Source: Flavobacteriales bacterium (GTDB lineage: Bacteria; Bacteroidota; Bacteroidia; Flavobacteriales; Flavobacteriaceae). Taken from it: a stretch of 64,000 bases of DNA. The stretch is from the NCBI GenBank assembly GCA_013205245.1, contig JABMNH010000014.1, positions 1-64,000 on the forward strand. The letters run 5' to 3'. Within the stretch, counting starts at the first letter, position 1. Each line of letters begins with the position of its first letter. Below the pieces are notes generated by a model. The model was not told where the DNA came from and did not search any database. It was given only the letters and a program-made list of their open reading frames with translations. This document shows positions 39,755 through 48,769 of the stretch, piece after piece. Position numbers and translations under genes: made by a program.

Positions 39755-41365
39755 ATGAAACTTATAAAGTCATTAATCATAATTTTAATAATTTCTTTTG
39801 GATATATAAACACCTATTCTCAAGAAATAATTGCGCCTTTAACAAATATTGATGTGCAACATTATCACTTTTATATTGCTGTTAACGACAGCACAAATGC
39901 AATTGAAGCCACAGCTAAAATTGAGATTAAATTTTTAAAAGAAACACCCAATATTTCATTGAATCTTATCAAAAAAAGTGAAGATAACAAAGGAATGCTT
40001 GTTTCTAAAGTTTTACAAAATGACAAACCAGTTATATTTGAACAAACCGAAGAGCTCTTAAATATAACTGTAGAAAAATCAAAACAAAATAAAAATGCCA
40101 CTTTTACAATCAGCTATTCTGGCATACCAAAAGACGGTTTAATAATTTCGAAAAACATGTTTGGCGACAGAACTTTCTTTGGCGATAATTGGCCAAACAG
40201 GGCTCAAAATTGGCTGCCTTGTATAGATTATTTATCCGATAAGGCTTTTGTCGATTTTTATATTACCGCCCCCGTACATTATCAAGTAATAGCAAATGGA
40301 TCTTTGAAAGAGCAAAGCAATCTCAATCAGAATTATACCTATCATCATTGGCAATCTAGTGTCCCTTTACCCACCGATGTAATGGTTATTGGTATTGCAA
40401 AATTTGCCGTTCAACATCTTGGCAAAGTCAACAATATTCCTATTTCAAGTTGGGTTTATCCACAAAATAAAGAGGATGGATTTTACGATTACGCTGTCGC
40501 GGATAAAATCTTGACTTATTTTATCAAAACCATAGGCAATTATCCTTATAAAAAATTGGCAAATGTGCAATCTAAAACACGTTTTGGTGGGATGGAAAAT
40601 GCCAGTAACATTTTTTATTATGAAAAGTCGGTTACGGGCAAACAAGATCACGAAGATTTATTGGCGCACGAAATTGCCCACCAATGGTTTGGCGATTCGG
40701 CCACAGAATCAGATTGGCCCCATCTGTGGTTAAGCGAAGGTTTTGCAACCTACCTTACCAATTTATACCTAGAAAATAACTCCAATAAAGAAACTTTAGA
40801 CACGCGCTTAAAAAAGCAACGTCAAAAAATTATTGCCTTTTCTAAAAAATGGCAAAAGCCTGTAGTAGATTTTAATACCACAAACTTAATGCGCCTTTTA
40901 AATGCCAATTCTTACGAAAAAGGCGGCTGGTTTTTACACATGCTTCGCCGTAAATTAGGTGATAACTTATTTAACAAAGCGCTCAGAACTTACTACGATA
41001 CCTACAAACTTAAAAATGCCGATACTGAAGATTTTCAGAAAATTGTGCAGCAAGTTTCGGAAAAAGATTTGGAAGTTTTTTTCAATCAGTGGCTGTATAA
41101 AGTTGGGCAACCAAAGCTAGATGTGCAGTGGTCTTTCAATCATAAAAAAATAAAAATTACCATCGCTCAAGTTCAAGGTTTTGACACTGTTTTTAATTTT
41201 CCGCTAAGCATAAAATTCATTTTTAAAGACAACTCGAGTATTATAAAAACCTTTAACATCAGTCAAAAAACAGAAGCATTTAAATTTCAATCCGATAAGG
41301 AAATTATCAAAATTGAATTAGATCCCAATACCGATTTACTTTTTGAAGAAGGTATTGTTAAATAA
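39755..41365 (+). CDS. Secreted M1-family zinc aminopeptidase
   Basis: A 536-residue exported peptidase (signal peptide ending NTYSQ). It has a beta-rich N-terminal domain, the exopeptidase motif as GGMEN (in place of GAMEN) near residue 278, and the zinc site HEIAHQWFG with His305, Glu306 and His309 plus Glu328 in WLSEGFATYL. The C-terminal helical domain is short compared with the 850-residue PepN type, placing it with the compact periplasmic M1 enzymes common in Bacteroidota. It lies 23 bases after tsaD and is probably co-transcribed. Confidence 0.9.
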   Translation: MKLIKSLIIILIISFGYINTYSQEIIAPLTNIDVQHYHFYIAVNDSTNAIEATAKIEIKFLKETPNISLNLIKKSEDNKGMLVSKVLQNDKPVIFEQTEELLNITVEKSKQNKNATFTISYSGIPKDGLIISKNMFGDRTFFGDNWPNRAQNWLPCIDYLSDKAFVDFYITAPVHYQVIANGSLKEQSNLNQNYTYHHWQSSVPLPTDVMVIGIAKFAVQHLGKVNNIPISSWVYPQNKEDGFYDYAVADKILTYFIKTIGNYPYKKLANVQSKTRFGGMENASNIFYYEKSVTGKQDHEDLLAHEIAHQWFGDSATESDWPHLWLSEGFATYLTNLYLENNSNKETLDTRLKKQRQKIIAFSKKWQKPVVDFNTTNLMRLLNANSYEKGGWFLHMLRRKLGDNLFNKALRTYYDTYKLKNADTEDFQKIVQQVSEKDLEVFFNQWLYKVGQPKLDVQWSFNHKKIKITIAQVQGFDTVFNFPLSIKFIFKDNSSIIKTFNISQKTEAFKFQSDKEIIKIELDPNTDLLFEEGIVK

Positions 41366-41389
41366 AGACTTTATAGCCATAACTTTGGT

Positions 41390-41397
41390 TATCTTTG
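41390..41397 (+). promoter_or_regulatory. -7 promoter element for the RsmB-like gene
   Basis: TATCTTTG followed by C is an exact match, 18 bases before the ATG at 41416. It overlaps the alternative TTG start at 41395, ruling that start out if the promoter is real. Confidence 0.6.
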
Positions 41398-41415
41398 CAA
41401 ACTGAAAAAAATATT

Positions 41416-42621
41416 ATGCGCTTACATAGAAATTTGGTTTTAGCTGTTTTAGAAGCTTTAAATTACATATTTAACGATGGTTTAATGGCCAGTAAAGTCG
41501 TTGAAAAAACCTTAAAAAAAGACAAACGTTGGGGTTCTAACGACCGTAAATTTATAGCCGAGACTATTTACGAAATTGTTAGATGGCGCCGTTTATACAA
41601 CGAAATTGCTGGTACAAAAGACCACTATACCAAAGATAATTTGTGGAAAATATTTGCCGTTTGGGCCATACTAAAAGGCATCAAATTACCAGAATGGGGA
41701 CATTTTATTGGTACGCCAGAGCGTCGTATAAAAGGAAAATTTGATGAAATTCAGAGTGTTAGAAAAATAAGAGAATCTATTCCAGATTGGTTAGACGCAT
41801 TAGGCGAAAAAGAATTGGGCAAATTGTGGGACAAAGAACTCCACGCTTTAAACCAACCTGCCGAAGTTATTTTAAGAGTAAACACGCTTAGAACCACAAA
41901 AATTGCACTTAAAAAGAAATTAGAATCAGAAGGTGTGGCTGTAAAAATTCACGCCAAATATCCAGATGCTTTAATATTAGTAGAACGCAAAAATGTATTT
42001 ATTACCGAAGCTTTTAAAAATGGTTTTTTTGAAGTGCAAGACGCCTCATCGCAATTGGTTTCTGCCTTTTTAGATGTACAACCTGGCTTTAGAGTTATTG
42101 ACGCCTGTGCGGGTGCAGGTGGAAAAACCCTTCATTTAGCGAGTTTAATGCAAAATAAAGGTCAGATTATTGCTTTAGATATTTATAAAAACAAACTAAA
42201 CGAATTAAAGCGTCGTGCCAAACGCAATGGTGCACATAATATTGAACAACGACATATTGAATCTAGTAAAACTATTAAAAAACTGCACAATTCGGCAGAC
42301 CGTCTTTTAATAGATGCGCCTTGTAGCGGTTTGGGTGTTTTAAAACGCAATCCAGATGCCAAGTGGAAATTAAAACCCGAGTTTATTGATCAAATTAAAG
42401 TTACCCAACAAGAAATTCTTAATAATTACTGTAAAATGCTTAAGGTGAAAGGTCAAATGGTTTATGCCACATGTTCTATATTGCCTTCGGAAAATAAAGC
42501 TCAGATAACTGAATTTTTAAAAAATAATGCTAATTTTAAACTCTTAAAAGAACAAAAAGTAAGTCCGGTACAATCTGGTTTCGACGGATTTTACATGGCA
42601 TTACTAGAAAGAACCGCATAA
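41416..42621 (+). CDS. RsmB/NSUN-family RNA (cytosine-C5)-methyltransferase
   Basis: A 401-residue S-adenosylmethionine-dependent methyltransferase. The N-terminal part carries a NusB-like helical region. The C-terminal Rossmann domain has SAM-binding DACAGAGGKTLHLA, and both catalytic cysteines are visible in DAPCSGLGVLKRNPDAKW and YATCSILPSEN. RsmB modifies C967 of 16S rRNA; flavobacterial relatives are usually annotated the same way, but the target could be another rRNA position. Start chosen at MRLHRNL. Confidence 0.88.
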   Translation: MRLHRNLVLAVLEALNYIFNDGLMASKVVEKTLKKDKRWGSNDRKFIAETIYEIVRWRRLYNEIAGTKDHYTKDNLWKIFAVWAILKGIKLPEWGHFIGTPERRIKGKFDEIQSVRKIRESIPDWLDALGEKELGKLWDKELHALNQPAEVILRVNTLRTTKIALKKKLESEGVAVKIHAKYPDALILVERKNVFITEAFKNGFFEVQDASSQLVSAFLDVQPGFRVIDACAGAGGKTLHLASLMQNKGQIIALDIYKNKLNELKRRAKRNGAHNIEQRHIESSKTIKKLHNSADRLLIDAPCSGLGVLKRNPDAKWKLKPEFIDQIKVTQQEILNNYCKMLKVKGQMVYATCSILPSENKAQITEFLKNNANFKLLKEQKVSPVQSGFDGFYMALLERTA

Positions 42622-42626
42622 GGCTT

Positions 42627-43685
42627 ATGAAAAAAACACTACTCCTATTATTACTTGTTACAAGTCAGTTTATAATTGCTCAAATGCCAGCATATTATAA
42701 CGATGTTACTATCAACTTAACTGGGATGGATCTTTTCTCTGAACTCAATCAAAAAGTAACTATAACTCATACCACACTAATACCTTATGGATGGACTGCG
42801 CAGCAACAAGCTGATGTAAACCCACAAAATAATACCAAAGTTTTATTAATATATGGATGGGAAAACGGTACCGATGGAAATGTGCAAAATGATCGCGAAC
42901 GTGGTATAAACAGCAATAGTGGTGATAATGGCGATTGGAACCGCGAACATGTTTTTGCAAAAGCACTGGCCAATCCTAAATTAGAAACATCTCCTGCTGG
43001 CCCTGGAACCGATTTACACAATTTACGCCCATCGGATGTGCAATGGAATGCCGCACGAGGCAGTTTAAAATTTGCTGCCGGAAGTGGTAATTCAGGCACC
43101 AGCAATGGTGGTTGGTATCCGGGAGACGAGTGGAAAGGAGATGTGGCACGTATTATAATGTATATGTATATCCGCTACGACGGTAATGGCAGTTCTCTTA
43201 CAGAAACACAATGTTATCCTATAAATGTGGGTATTGGAACTGTTAAAAGTATCGATAACAAAATGGTAGATTTATTTTTACAATGGAATGCAGAAGACCC
43301 AGTATCTGATGTTGAATTACAACGCAATCCTGTTAGTGTTACAATGCAAGGTAATCGCAATCCGTTTATAGATAATCCTGCTTTTGCAACCCGTATTTGG
43401 GGCGGTACACAAGCCGAAGATACTTGGGGTACTTTGGCTGTATCCGATTTTACATTTACCGATTTTAAAGTGTATCCAAATCCATCAAATACACATAGCA
43501 TTAACATAAGTTTGCCCAATCAGCAAGAAGCTACAATAAGTTTGTACAACATTAGTGGCCAATTGATACGCCAACAAAAAATGACGGCAACCTCAACAGA
43601 ATTAACAAACCTACCTACTGGTTTTTACATGTTAAAAATGACCTCTAATACCCAAACAATTGTTAAAAAAGTGATTGTTAATTAG
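42627..43685 (+). CDS. Secreted endonuclease I with type IX secretion sorting domain
   Basis: A 352-residue extracellular nuclease. A signal peptide (ending FIIAQ) is followed by an endonuclease I (EndA/Vvn-like His-Me finger) domain with NREHVFAKA (metal and general-base region), GTDLHNLRPSD and QGNRNPFIDNP. The last about 80 residues, from VYPNPSN through GQLIRQQ to KKVIVN, form a type A Por/T9SS sorting domain, so the protein is exported through the type IX system and attached or released at the surface. It begins five bases after the methyltransferase gene. Likely role: degrading extracellular DNA or RNA for phosphate and nucleosides. Confidence 0.92.
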   Translation: MKKTLLLLLLVTSQFIIAQMPAYYNDVTINLTGMDLFSELNQKVTITHTTLIPYGWTAQQQADVNPQNNTKVLLIYGWENGTDGNVQNDRERGINSNSGDNGDWNREHVFAKALANPKLETSPAGPGTDLHNLRPSDVQWNAARGSLKFAAGSGNSGTSNGGWYPGDEWKGDVARIIMYMYIRYDGNGSSLTETQCYPINVGIGTVKSIDNKMVDLFLQWNAEDPVSDVELQRNPVSVTMQGNRNPFIDNPAFATRIWGGTQAEDTWGTLAVSDFTFTDFKVYPNPSNTHSINISLPNQQEATISLYNISGQLIRQQKMTATSTELTNLPTGFYMLKMTSNTQTIVKKVIVN

Positions 43686-43733
43686 GTCTTTTATCTATTG
43701 CTTTTTTCTTATTTTTTTTAATCTGATAAATGT

Positions 43734-43741
43734 TATATTTG
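43734..43741 (+). promoter_or_regulatory. -7 promoter element for the carbonic anhydrase gene
   Basis: TATATTTG is an exact match, 49 bases before the ATG at 43791. Confidence 0.5.
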
Positions 43742-43790
43742 TTGGGCTATAACAAATTGCCACCAAAGAACTAAGTAAGAAAATTCCCCT

Positions 43791-44333
43791 ATGAACCGAC
43801 TTATAAAAATAGATAAAACTTCAGATATTTTACCAGCATACAGACAGACACCTATCGCACTTTTGTTGGAATATCACAATCTTAACAAGCCTTTTGATGA
43901 TTATAATGATGCCCAACTTTTAGTAGGCATGTGTATGGATAACAGAAACCATCTTAACATTCCCGACAATTTTTCATTTATAATTCGTTCTGGCGGCGCC
44001 AATTTAAAATACAGCGAGTTTAAAGTGTCGTATGCCATTTCTATTGGCGGCATAAAACATATTGCTTTAATAGGTCACAATAATTGTGGCATGAGCAATC
44101 TTAAAGCACGTAAAGATGAATTTATAAAAGGTATGATAAATAATGCTGGTTGGTCAAAACAAAAAGCGACATCTCATTTTGTGAAATATGAAGTGAAATT
44201 CGAAATAGGAAATGAAATAGATTTTATTTTGAGTGAGACAAAAAGACTTCGCTTAAAATATCCAAAAATTTGCATTGCACCAATGCTCTATAAAGTAGAA
44301 GATAGGCGTTTGTATTTAATAAATGAAAACTAA
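43791..44333 (+). CDS. Beta-class carbonic anhydrase-like protein
   Basis: A 180-residue protein with the beta-carbonic anhydrase zinc signature: CMDNR (Cys48, Asp50, Arg52) and HNNCG (His96, Cys99). It hydrates CO2 to bicarbonate or is a close relative of such enzymes. The segment after the zinc site is shorter than in standard enzymes of about 200-220 residues. It has no signal peptide, so it is cytoplasmic. It overlaps the next gene by 11 bases. Confidence 0.78.
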   Translation: MNRLIKIDKTSDILPAYRQTPIALLLEYHNLNKPFDDYNDAQLLVGMCMDNRNHLNIPDNFSFIIRSGGANLKYSEFKVSYAISIGGIKHIALIGHNNCGMSNLKARKDEFIKGMINNAGWSKQKATSHFVKYEVKFEIGNEIDFILSETKRLRLKYPKICIAPMLYKVEDRRLYLINEN

Positions 44334-45192
44334 CATAAATACCACTTTAAAAAGAAGCCTTGTCTTATTAATAATTGTTCTTTTACATGTTAGTTTAGCA
44401 AAGGCGCAGAGTTTTACTGTTATGTCCTACAACATTCGTTACGACAATGATTGGGATACAAAAAATGCATGGAACGACAGAAAAGATAATATTGTAAAAC
44501 TGCTAACGGCCCAAAATCCAGATATTTTTGGCATACAAGAAGGCTTGGTAAATCAGGTAAAATTTATAGCCTATGCGCTTAAAAATCATAAATATATAGG
44601 CGTTGGTAGGGATGGTGGGAATAGTGGTGAGTTCTCTGCCATTTTTTATGACACCTCAAAATTTAAAGTTTTAAAAAGTGGCACCTTTTGGTTGTCAGAA
44701 ACGCCAGATAAAATCTCTAAAGGTTGGGATGCAGTTTTAAACAGAATCTGTACTTATGGCCTTTTTAAAAACTTAAAAACCCATAAAAAAGTGTGGGTTT
44801 TTAACACGCATTTTGATCATAAAGGATCTTTATCTAGAGAAAAATCGGCTGCATTAATCTTAAATAAAATACGTCAGATAAATACAAAAAAATATCCTGT
44901 TGTACTTACCGGCGATTTAAATACAAACCCTTCAGAAAAACCTGTCACACTTCTAAAAACTGAACTTGAAGACGCTTTAGATAAATCTGACAAACCTTTT
45001 ATCGGGCAAACCGGTACCTTTAACGGCTTTAATAATGAAGCGCCTGTGCTTATAAAAATTGATTATATTTTTATTAAAAACTTAAACGTAAGCAACTATA
45101 TACATATAGATGATAGGGTAAATAAAAAACATATCTCAGATCATTTACCCATTATGGCTATTTTAAACTTTAAAGAAGTGTCAAAAAACTGA
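44323..45192 (+). CDS. Secreted endonuclease/exonuclease/phosphatase (EEP) family hydrolase
   Basis: A 289-residue protein with a signal peptide (ending SLAKAQ) and a complete EEP fold: MSYNIRYDND (catalytic Asn), FGIQEGL (metal-binding Glu), NTHFDHKG, LTGDLNTNPS and the C-terminal catalytic SDHLPIMA. Family members cleave nucleic acids, inositol phosphates or phospholipid head groups, so the substrate is open. It overlaps the carbonic anhydrase gene by 11 bases and is therefore translated from the same mRNA, though the link between the two is unclear. Confidence 0.85.
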   Translation: MKTNINTTLKRSLVLLIIVLLHVSLAKAQSFTVMSYNIRYDNDWDTKNAWNDRKDNIVKLLTAQNPDIFGIQEGLVNQVKFIAYALKNHKYIGVGRDGGNSGEFSAIFYDTSKFKVLKSGTFWLSETPDKISKGWDAVLNRICTYGLFKNLKTHKKVWVFNTHFDHKGSLSREKSAALILNKIRQINTKKYPVVLTGDLNTNPSEKPVTLLKTELEDALDKSDKPFIGQTGTFNGFNNEAPVLIKIDYIFIKNLNVSNYIHIDDRVNKKHISDHLPIMAILNFKEVSKN

Positions 45193-45272
45193 AGCAAATC
45201 AGTTTATTAAACACTTTAATTGTAATATGTTAAATAATTTTATAAAAATTACCCTTTGTGTTTTATAAATAT

Positions 45273-45280
45273 TATCTTTG
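45273..45280 (+). promoter_or_regulatory. -7 promoter element for the cold-shock gene
   Basis: TATCTTTG is an exact match, 30 bases before the ATG. A TTTG at 45255-45258 lies 14 bases upstream, short of the usual spacing. Confidence 0.5.
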
Positions 45281-45310
45281 TTACTTTAACAACTTATTTA
45301 TAATCACATA

Positions 45311-45502
45311 ATGAAAAAAGGTACAGTAAAATTCTTTAATGAATCTAAAGGTTTTGGATTTATTACAGATGACGAAACAAACAAAGAATACTTTGTACAC
45401 GTTTCTGGATTAATTGATTCAGTTAATGAAGGTGATACAGTAGAATTCGAATTGGCAGAAGGTAGAAAAGGTTTAAACGCTGTAAATGTTAAAGCAATTT
45501 AA
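45311..45502 (+). CDS. cspA: Cold-shock domain protein
   Basis: A 63-residue single OB-fold RNA chaperone that melts mRNA secondary structure. RNP1 appears as KGFGFI (in ESKGFGFITDD) and RNP2 as YFVHVSGL. The length is typical for small flavobacterial Csp proteins. It is monocistronic, with its own -7 box and a strong terminator. Confidence 0.95.
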   Translation: MKKGTVKFFNESKGFGFITDDETNKEYFVHVSGLIDSVNEGDTVEFELAEGRKGLNAVNVKAI

Positions 45503-45530
45503 TATTTAATTTTTAACTTTTTAAAATCTA

Positions 45531-45559
45531 AAAGTCCACACAATGTGTGGACTTTTTTT
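45531..45559 (+). terminator. Rho-independent terminator of the cold-shock gene
   Basis: AAAGTCCACAC (45531-45541) and GTGTGGACTTT (45545-45555) form a perfect 11-pair stem with an AAT loop, followed by a T run. It also lies about ten bases past the stop of the convergent pcm gene and may serve both. Confidence 0.9.
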
Positions 45560-45569
45560 ATGCTCTTTT

Positions 45570-46214
45570 TTAACTCTTCTCTTTAAGCATAGGCACAAAT
45601 TTAAAATCGCCAAAAACGTGCTTTTCAAAATCCTTTTCACCTTTTCTAATAACCAATGTCATAATTTGTACATCTTTACCAACAGGAATAACCAAACGTC
45701 CACCTATTTTAAGCTGACTTAACAAAGCTTTCGGAATTACAGGTGCGCCTGCCGTTACAATAATACCATCAAAAGGGGCGAAATCTGGCAAACCTAAATA
45801 GCCGTCACCAAAACGCATTGCCTTAGGTCTGAATCCTAATTTGGGTAAAAATAGAGATGTTTTTTTATACAACTCTTGTTGGCGTTCTATGGTATATACT
45901 TTCGCTTTTAAAGAAATTAAAACAGCCGTTTGAAAGCCCGATCCTGTTCCTATTTCTAAAATACTTTGATTGGGTTTTACTTCTAATTTTTGTGTCTGAA
46001 AAGCAACTGTATAAGGTTGTGAAATGGTCTGATTGGCAGCTATAGGAAAAGCTTTGTCTTGATAAGCAAAGTTTTCGAAACTAGAATCCATAAATAAATG
46101 CCGTGGAATTTTCGCAATAGCCTTTAATACATTTGTATCGACTATTCCCTTATCCGATAAGGTTTTTACCAACTGATTTCTAAGCCCTTGATGTTTGAGT
46201 GTGTCTTTTAGCAA
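45570..46214 (-). CDS. pcm: Protein-L-isoaspartate O-methyltransferase
   Basis: A 214-residue SAM-dependent enzyme that methylates isoaspartyl residues in aged proteins so they can be repaired. It shows IPRHLFM, the family-specific PIAANQTISQPYTVAFQ, SAM motif I ILEIGTGSGFQTAVL and post-I VYTIERQ, and a C-terminal GRLVIPVG. It is divergent from the oxidoreductase gene, and its stop sits beside the cold-shock terminator. Confidence 0.95.
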   Translation of the reverse strand: MLKDTLKHQGLRNQLVKTLSDKGIVDTNVLKAIAKIPRHLFMDSSFENFAYQDKAFPIAANQTISQPYTVAFQTQKLEVKPNQSILEIGTGSGFQTAVLISLKAKVYTIERQQELYKKTSLFLPKLGFRPKAMRFGDGYLGLPDFAPFDGIIVTAGAPVIPKALLSQLKIGGRLVIPVGKDVQIMTLVIRKGEKDFEKHVFGDFKFVPMLKEKS

Positions 46215-46263
46215 TCTCTTAAATTTGAGGACTTAAAAGTAGCGTTTTCTCCCTAAAGATTAT

Positions 46264-46271
46264 TATTTTTG
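46264..46271 (+). promoter_or_regulatory. -7 promoter element for the Gfo/Idh/MocA gene
   Basis: TATTTTTG is an exact match and overlaps the possible TTG start at 46269, so the ATG at 46287 is preferred. The leader would be about ten bases. Confidence 0.5.
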
Positions 46272-46286
46272 TTCAAAACAAAATTT

Positions 46287-47246
46287 ATGCTAAAAGTAGG
46301 TGTACTTGGCGCTGGCCATCTCGGTAAAATTCATTTAAAGTTACTACAACAATCTTCTAAATACCAATTAATTGGATTCTACGATCCAAATAAAAAAAAT
46401 GCAGCTCTGGTTGCAAAAGAGTTTGGTTATACAAAGTTTGACAACATTTTAGAACTTATAAAAGCCGTAGATGTTATTGATATTGTAACGCCTACCCTAT
46501 CTCATTACGATTGCGCCGTAGAAGCTATTAAAAATGGGAAACATATTTTTGTTGAAAAACCTATTACTACTACTGTTGCAGAAGCACATTCTTTACAAAA
46601 CTTACTTAAAGAGAAAAACATAAAAGGACAAGTGGGTCATGTAGAACGTTTTAATCCCGCTTTTTTAGCAGCCAAAGAAGCCATCAATAATCCTATGTTT
46701 ATAGAATCGCACCGGTTGGCAGAATTTAACCCACGTGGTACAGATGTGCCTGTGGTTTTAGATTTAATGATTCACGATATCGACATTATTTTAAGTGTGG
46801 TTCACAGCCCTATTAAACACATCAGCGCAAGCGGTGTATCAGTTATTAGCGATACGCCAGATATTGCCAATGCACGTATTGAATTCGAAAATGGCTGTGT
46901 GGCCAATCTTACGGCCAGTCGTATTTCTTTAAAAAATATGCGTAAAACGCGATTTTTTCAAAAAGACGCCTACATTTCAGTTGATTTTTTTGAAAAGAAA
47001 AGCGAAGTAGTACGCATGAAAGATGTGCCAGAAAATCCAGATGAATTTGCCATGATTTTACAAAATGCCGAAGGCGTTAAAAAGCAAATCTATTTTGAGA
47101 ATCCAAATGTGACAGAAAACAATGCCATTCTTGAAGAATTAGAAACTTTTGCCGATGCCATAAATAACAATACAACGCCAATTGTACCTTTTAAAGATGG
47201 TGCAAAAGCCTTAGAAGTAGCACAACAAATAATAGATAATTATTAA
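46287..47246 (+). CDS. Gfo/Idh/MocA-family NAD(P)-dependent oxidoreductase
   Basis: A 319-residue two-domain dehydrogenase. The N-terminal Rossmann fold (LKVGVLGAGHLGKIHLKLL) binds NAD(P). FVEKPITTT carries the conserved EKP, whose lysine is catalytic, and VGHVERFNPAF begins the substrate domain. HDIDIILSV is the conserved DxxxH-like region of the active site. Substrates in this family are sugars or cyclitols and cannot be named here. The 3-hydroxybutyryl-CoA dehydrogenase gene follows after ten bases. Confidence 0.88.
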   Translation: MLKVGVLGAGHLGKIHLKLLQQSSKYQLIGFYDPNKKNAALVAKEFGYTKFDNILELIKAVDVIDIVTPTLSHYDCAVEAIKNGKHIFVEKPITTTVAEAHSLQNLLKEKNIKGQVGHVERFNPAFLAAKEAINNPMFIESHRLAEFNPRGTDVPVVLDLMIHDIDIILSVVHSPIKHISASGVSVISDTPDIANARIEFENGCVANLTASRISLKNMRKTRFFQKDAYISVDFFEKKSEVVRMKDVPENPDEFAMILQNAEGVKKQIYFENPNVTENNAILEELETFADAINNNTTPIVPFKDGAKALEVAQQIIDNY

Positions 47247-47256
47247 AATATTTACA

Positions 47257-48144
47257 ATGAAAAATGTAGCAGTTATTGGTGCAGGTACTATGGGAAATGG
47301 TATTGCACACACATTTGCACAATTTGGATATAATGTTCACTTAATTGATATCAGCCAAGAAGCTCTAGATAAAGGCATGGCTGCTATTGTCAAAAATTTG
47401 GACAGAATGCTTGCTAAAGATAAAATTACCGAAGCCGAAAAAAAAGCAACTATAGCTAATATTACAAGCTTTACGGATATTAAAACAGGGGTTCAAAAAA
47501 CAGATTTGGTTGTAGAAGCAGCTACAGAAAATAGCGATTTAAAATTGCGCATTTTTAAAGAATTAGATGCCGTTTGCCCAAAGGATACCATTTTGGCAAG
47601 CAATACTTCATCAATTTCTATTACCAAAATTGCATCGGTAACAAACAGACCAGATAAAGTTATTGGCATGCACTTTATGAATCCGGTACCAGTAATGAAA
47701 TTGGTAGAAATAATTCGTGGTTATTCTACTTCTAATGCCGTTACCGAATTAATAATGGACATCTCAAAAAAGTTGAATAAAGTTCCTGTAGAAGTCAATG
47801 ATTACCCTGGCTTTATCGCCAACCGAATTTTGATGCCAATGCTAAACGAAGCTATTTACGCACTTTACGAAGGTGTGGCAGGTGTTTACGAAATTGATAC
47901 TGTTATGAAACTAGGTATGGCGCATCCGATGGGTCCTTTACAACTAGCTGATTTTATTGGTTTAGATGTGTGTCTGTCAATTTTAAATGTGCTTTACGAT
48001 GGTTTTGGAAATCCAAAATACGCACCGTGTCCGCTATTGGTAAATATGGTTACCGCAGGTAAAACTGGCGTAAAATCTGGTGAAGGTTTTTATGATTATA
48101 CTGCGTCTAGAAAAGCTGAAAAAATTGCAAAACAATTTGTTTAG
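47257..48144 (+). CDS. 3-hydroxybutyryl-CoA dehydrogenase
   Basis: A 295-residue 3-hydroxyacyl-CoA dehydrogenase (Hbd/PaaH type), interconverting acetoacetyl-CoA and 3-hydroxybutyryl-CoA with NAD(P). Visible are VIGAGTMGNGIAHTFAQ (dinucleotide loop), the catalytic histidine in GMHFMNPVPVMKLVEII with the following Glu, the CoA-binding PGFIANRIL, and the C-terminal domain AHPMGPLQLADFIGLD. It is a stand-alone enzyme, not the fused FadB. The PagL-like reading frame overlaps its 3' end in another frame. Confidence 0.95.
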   Translation: MKNVAVIGAGTMGNGIAHTFAQFGYNVHLIDISQEALDKGMAAIVKNLDRMLAKDKITEAEKKATIANITSFTDIKTGVQKTDLVVEAATENSDLKLRIFKELDAVCPKDTILASNTSSISITKIASVTNRPDKVIGMHFMNPVPVMKLVEIIRGYSTSNAVTELIMDISKKLNKVPVEVNDYPGFIANRILMPMLNEAIYALYEGVAGVYEIDTVMKLGMAHPMGPLQLADFIGLDVCLSILNVLYDGFGNPKYAPCPLLVNMVTAGKTGVKSGEGFYDYTASRKAEKIAKQFV

Positions 48145-48769
48145 ACTTGTACTTCTCTGTTCAGTACTCTACTTGTGCTCTTTAACTTTGAGTGCACAAA
48201 ATAGAGTGTGGTACGCTCCTACCAAAATCGGTTTTATGTATGGATATGGCGACCAGAGAGGCGCCTTTTTAAAGGATAAAGATTATAGTTATAGCTCTAA
48301 TACTATTAGAGCCCAGTTATACTATCCGATAAGGAAAGGTAAATTGAGTTTAGACTTAGTTGTAGAACCAACCATTGGTTTTGCCAAACATCAGCTTTTA
48401 AATTTCTACTTTATAGAACCAGATCAACCCGACTATTTGGCTAAACGAGAAGAATTTACACAAAGTAAACTATTGACAGAATATATTTTAACTGCCAGTT
48501 TGATTTTACGCCATAAAATATACAAATCAAATAGTTTTTATATAATTGTAGGTTTTGGCCCCATGATAATTAGCAAACGTACAGAACGTTTGGCTAAAGG
48601 TTTTGCTTTTTCTGACACTATAGGTCTGGGTATTACTACCAAGATTGCAAAAAAAACTTATTTTGATATAAGAGCACGTCTAAGACATTTATCTAATGCC
48701 GAATTACAACACCCAAATAGTGGTATTAATATAGCTACTCTAGAAGCTGGTTTTAGTTTTGATTTATAA
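48092..48769 (+). CDS. PagL-like lipid A 3-O-deacylase / acyloxyacyl hydrolase family protein
   Basis: An outer-membrane beta-barrel protein of about 225 residues. It has a signal peptide (FRLVLLCSVLYLCSLTLSAQ) and the PagL catalytic block RHLSNAELQHPNSGIN near residue 200, holding the His and Ser of the triad; ATLEAGFSF just after it supplies the Glu. PagL removes the 3-O-linked acyl chain of lipid A and modulates endotoxicity and permeability. The start is uncertain: GTG 48080, ATG 48092 or TTG 48125 all keep the signal peptide. All lie inside the end of the dehydrogenase gene, so translation is probably coupled. Confidence 0.78.
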   Translation: MIILRLEKLKKLQNNLFRLVLLCSVLYLCSLTLSAQNRVWYAPTKIGFMYGYGDQRGAFLKDKDYSYSSNTIRAQLYYPIRKGKLSLDLVVEPTIGFAKHQLLNFYFIEPDQPDYLAKREEFTQSKLLTEYILTASLILRHKIYKSNSFYIIVGFGPMIISKRTERLAKGFAFSDTIGLGITTKIAKKTYFDIRARLRHLSNAELQHPNSGINIATLEAGFSFDL

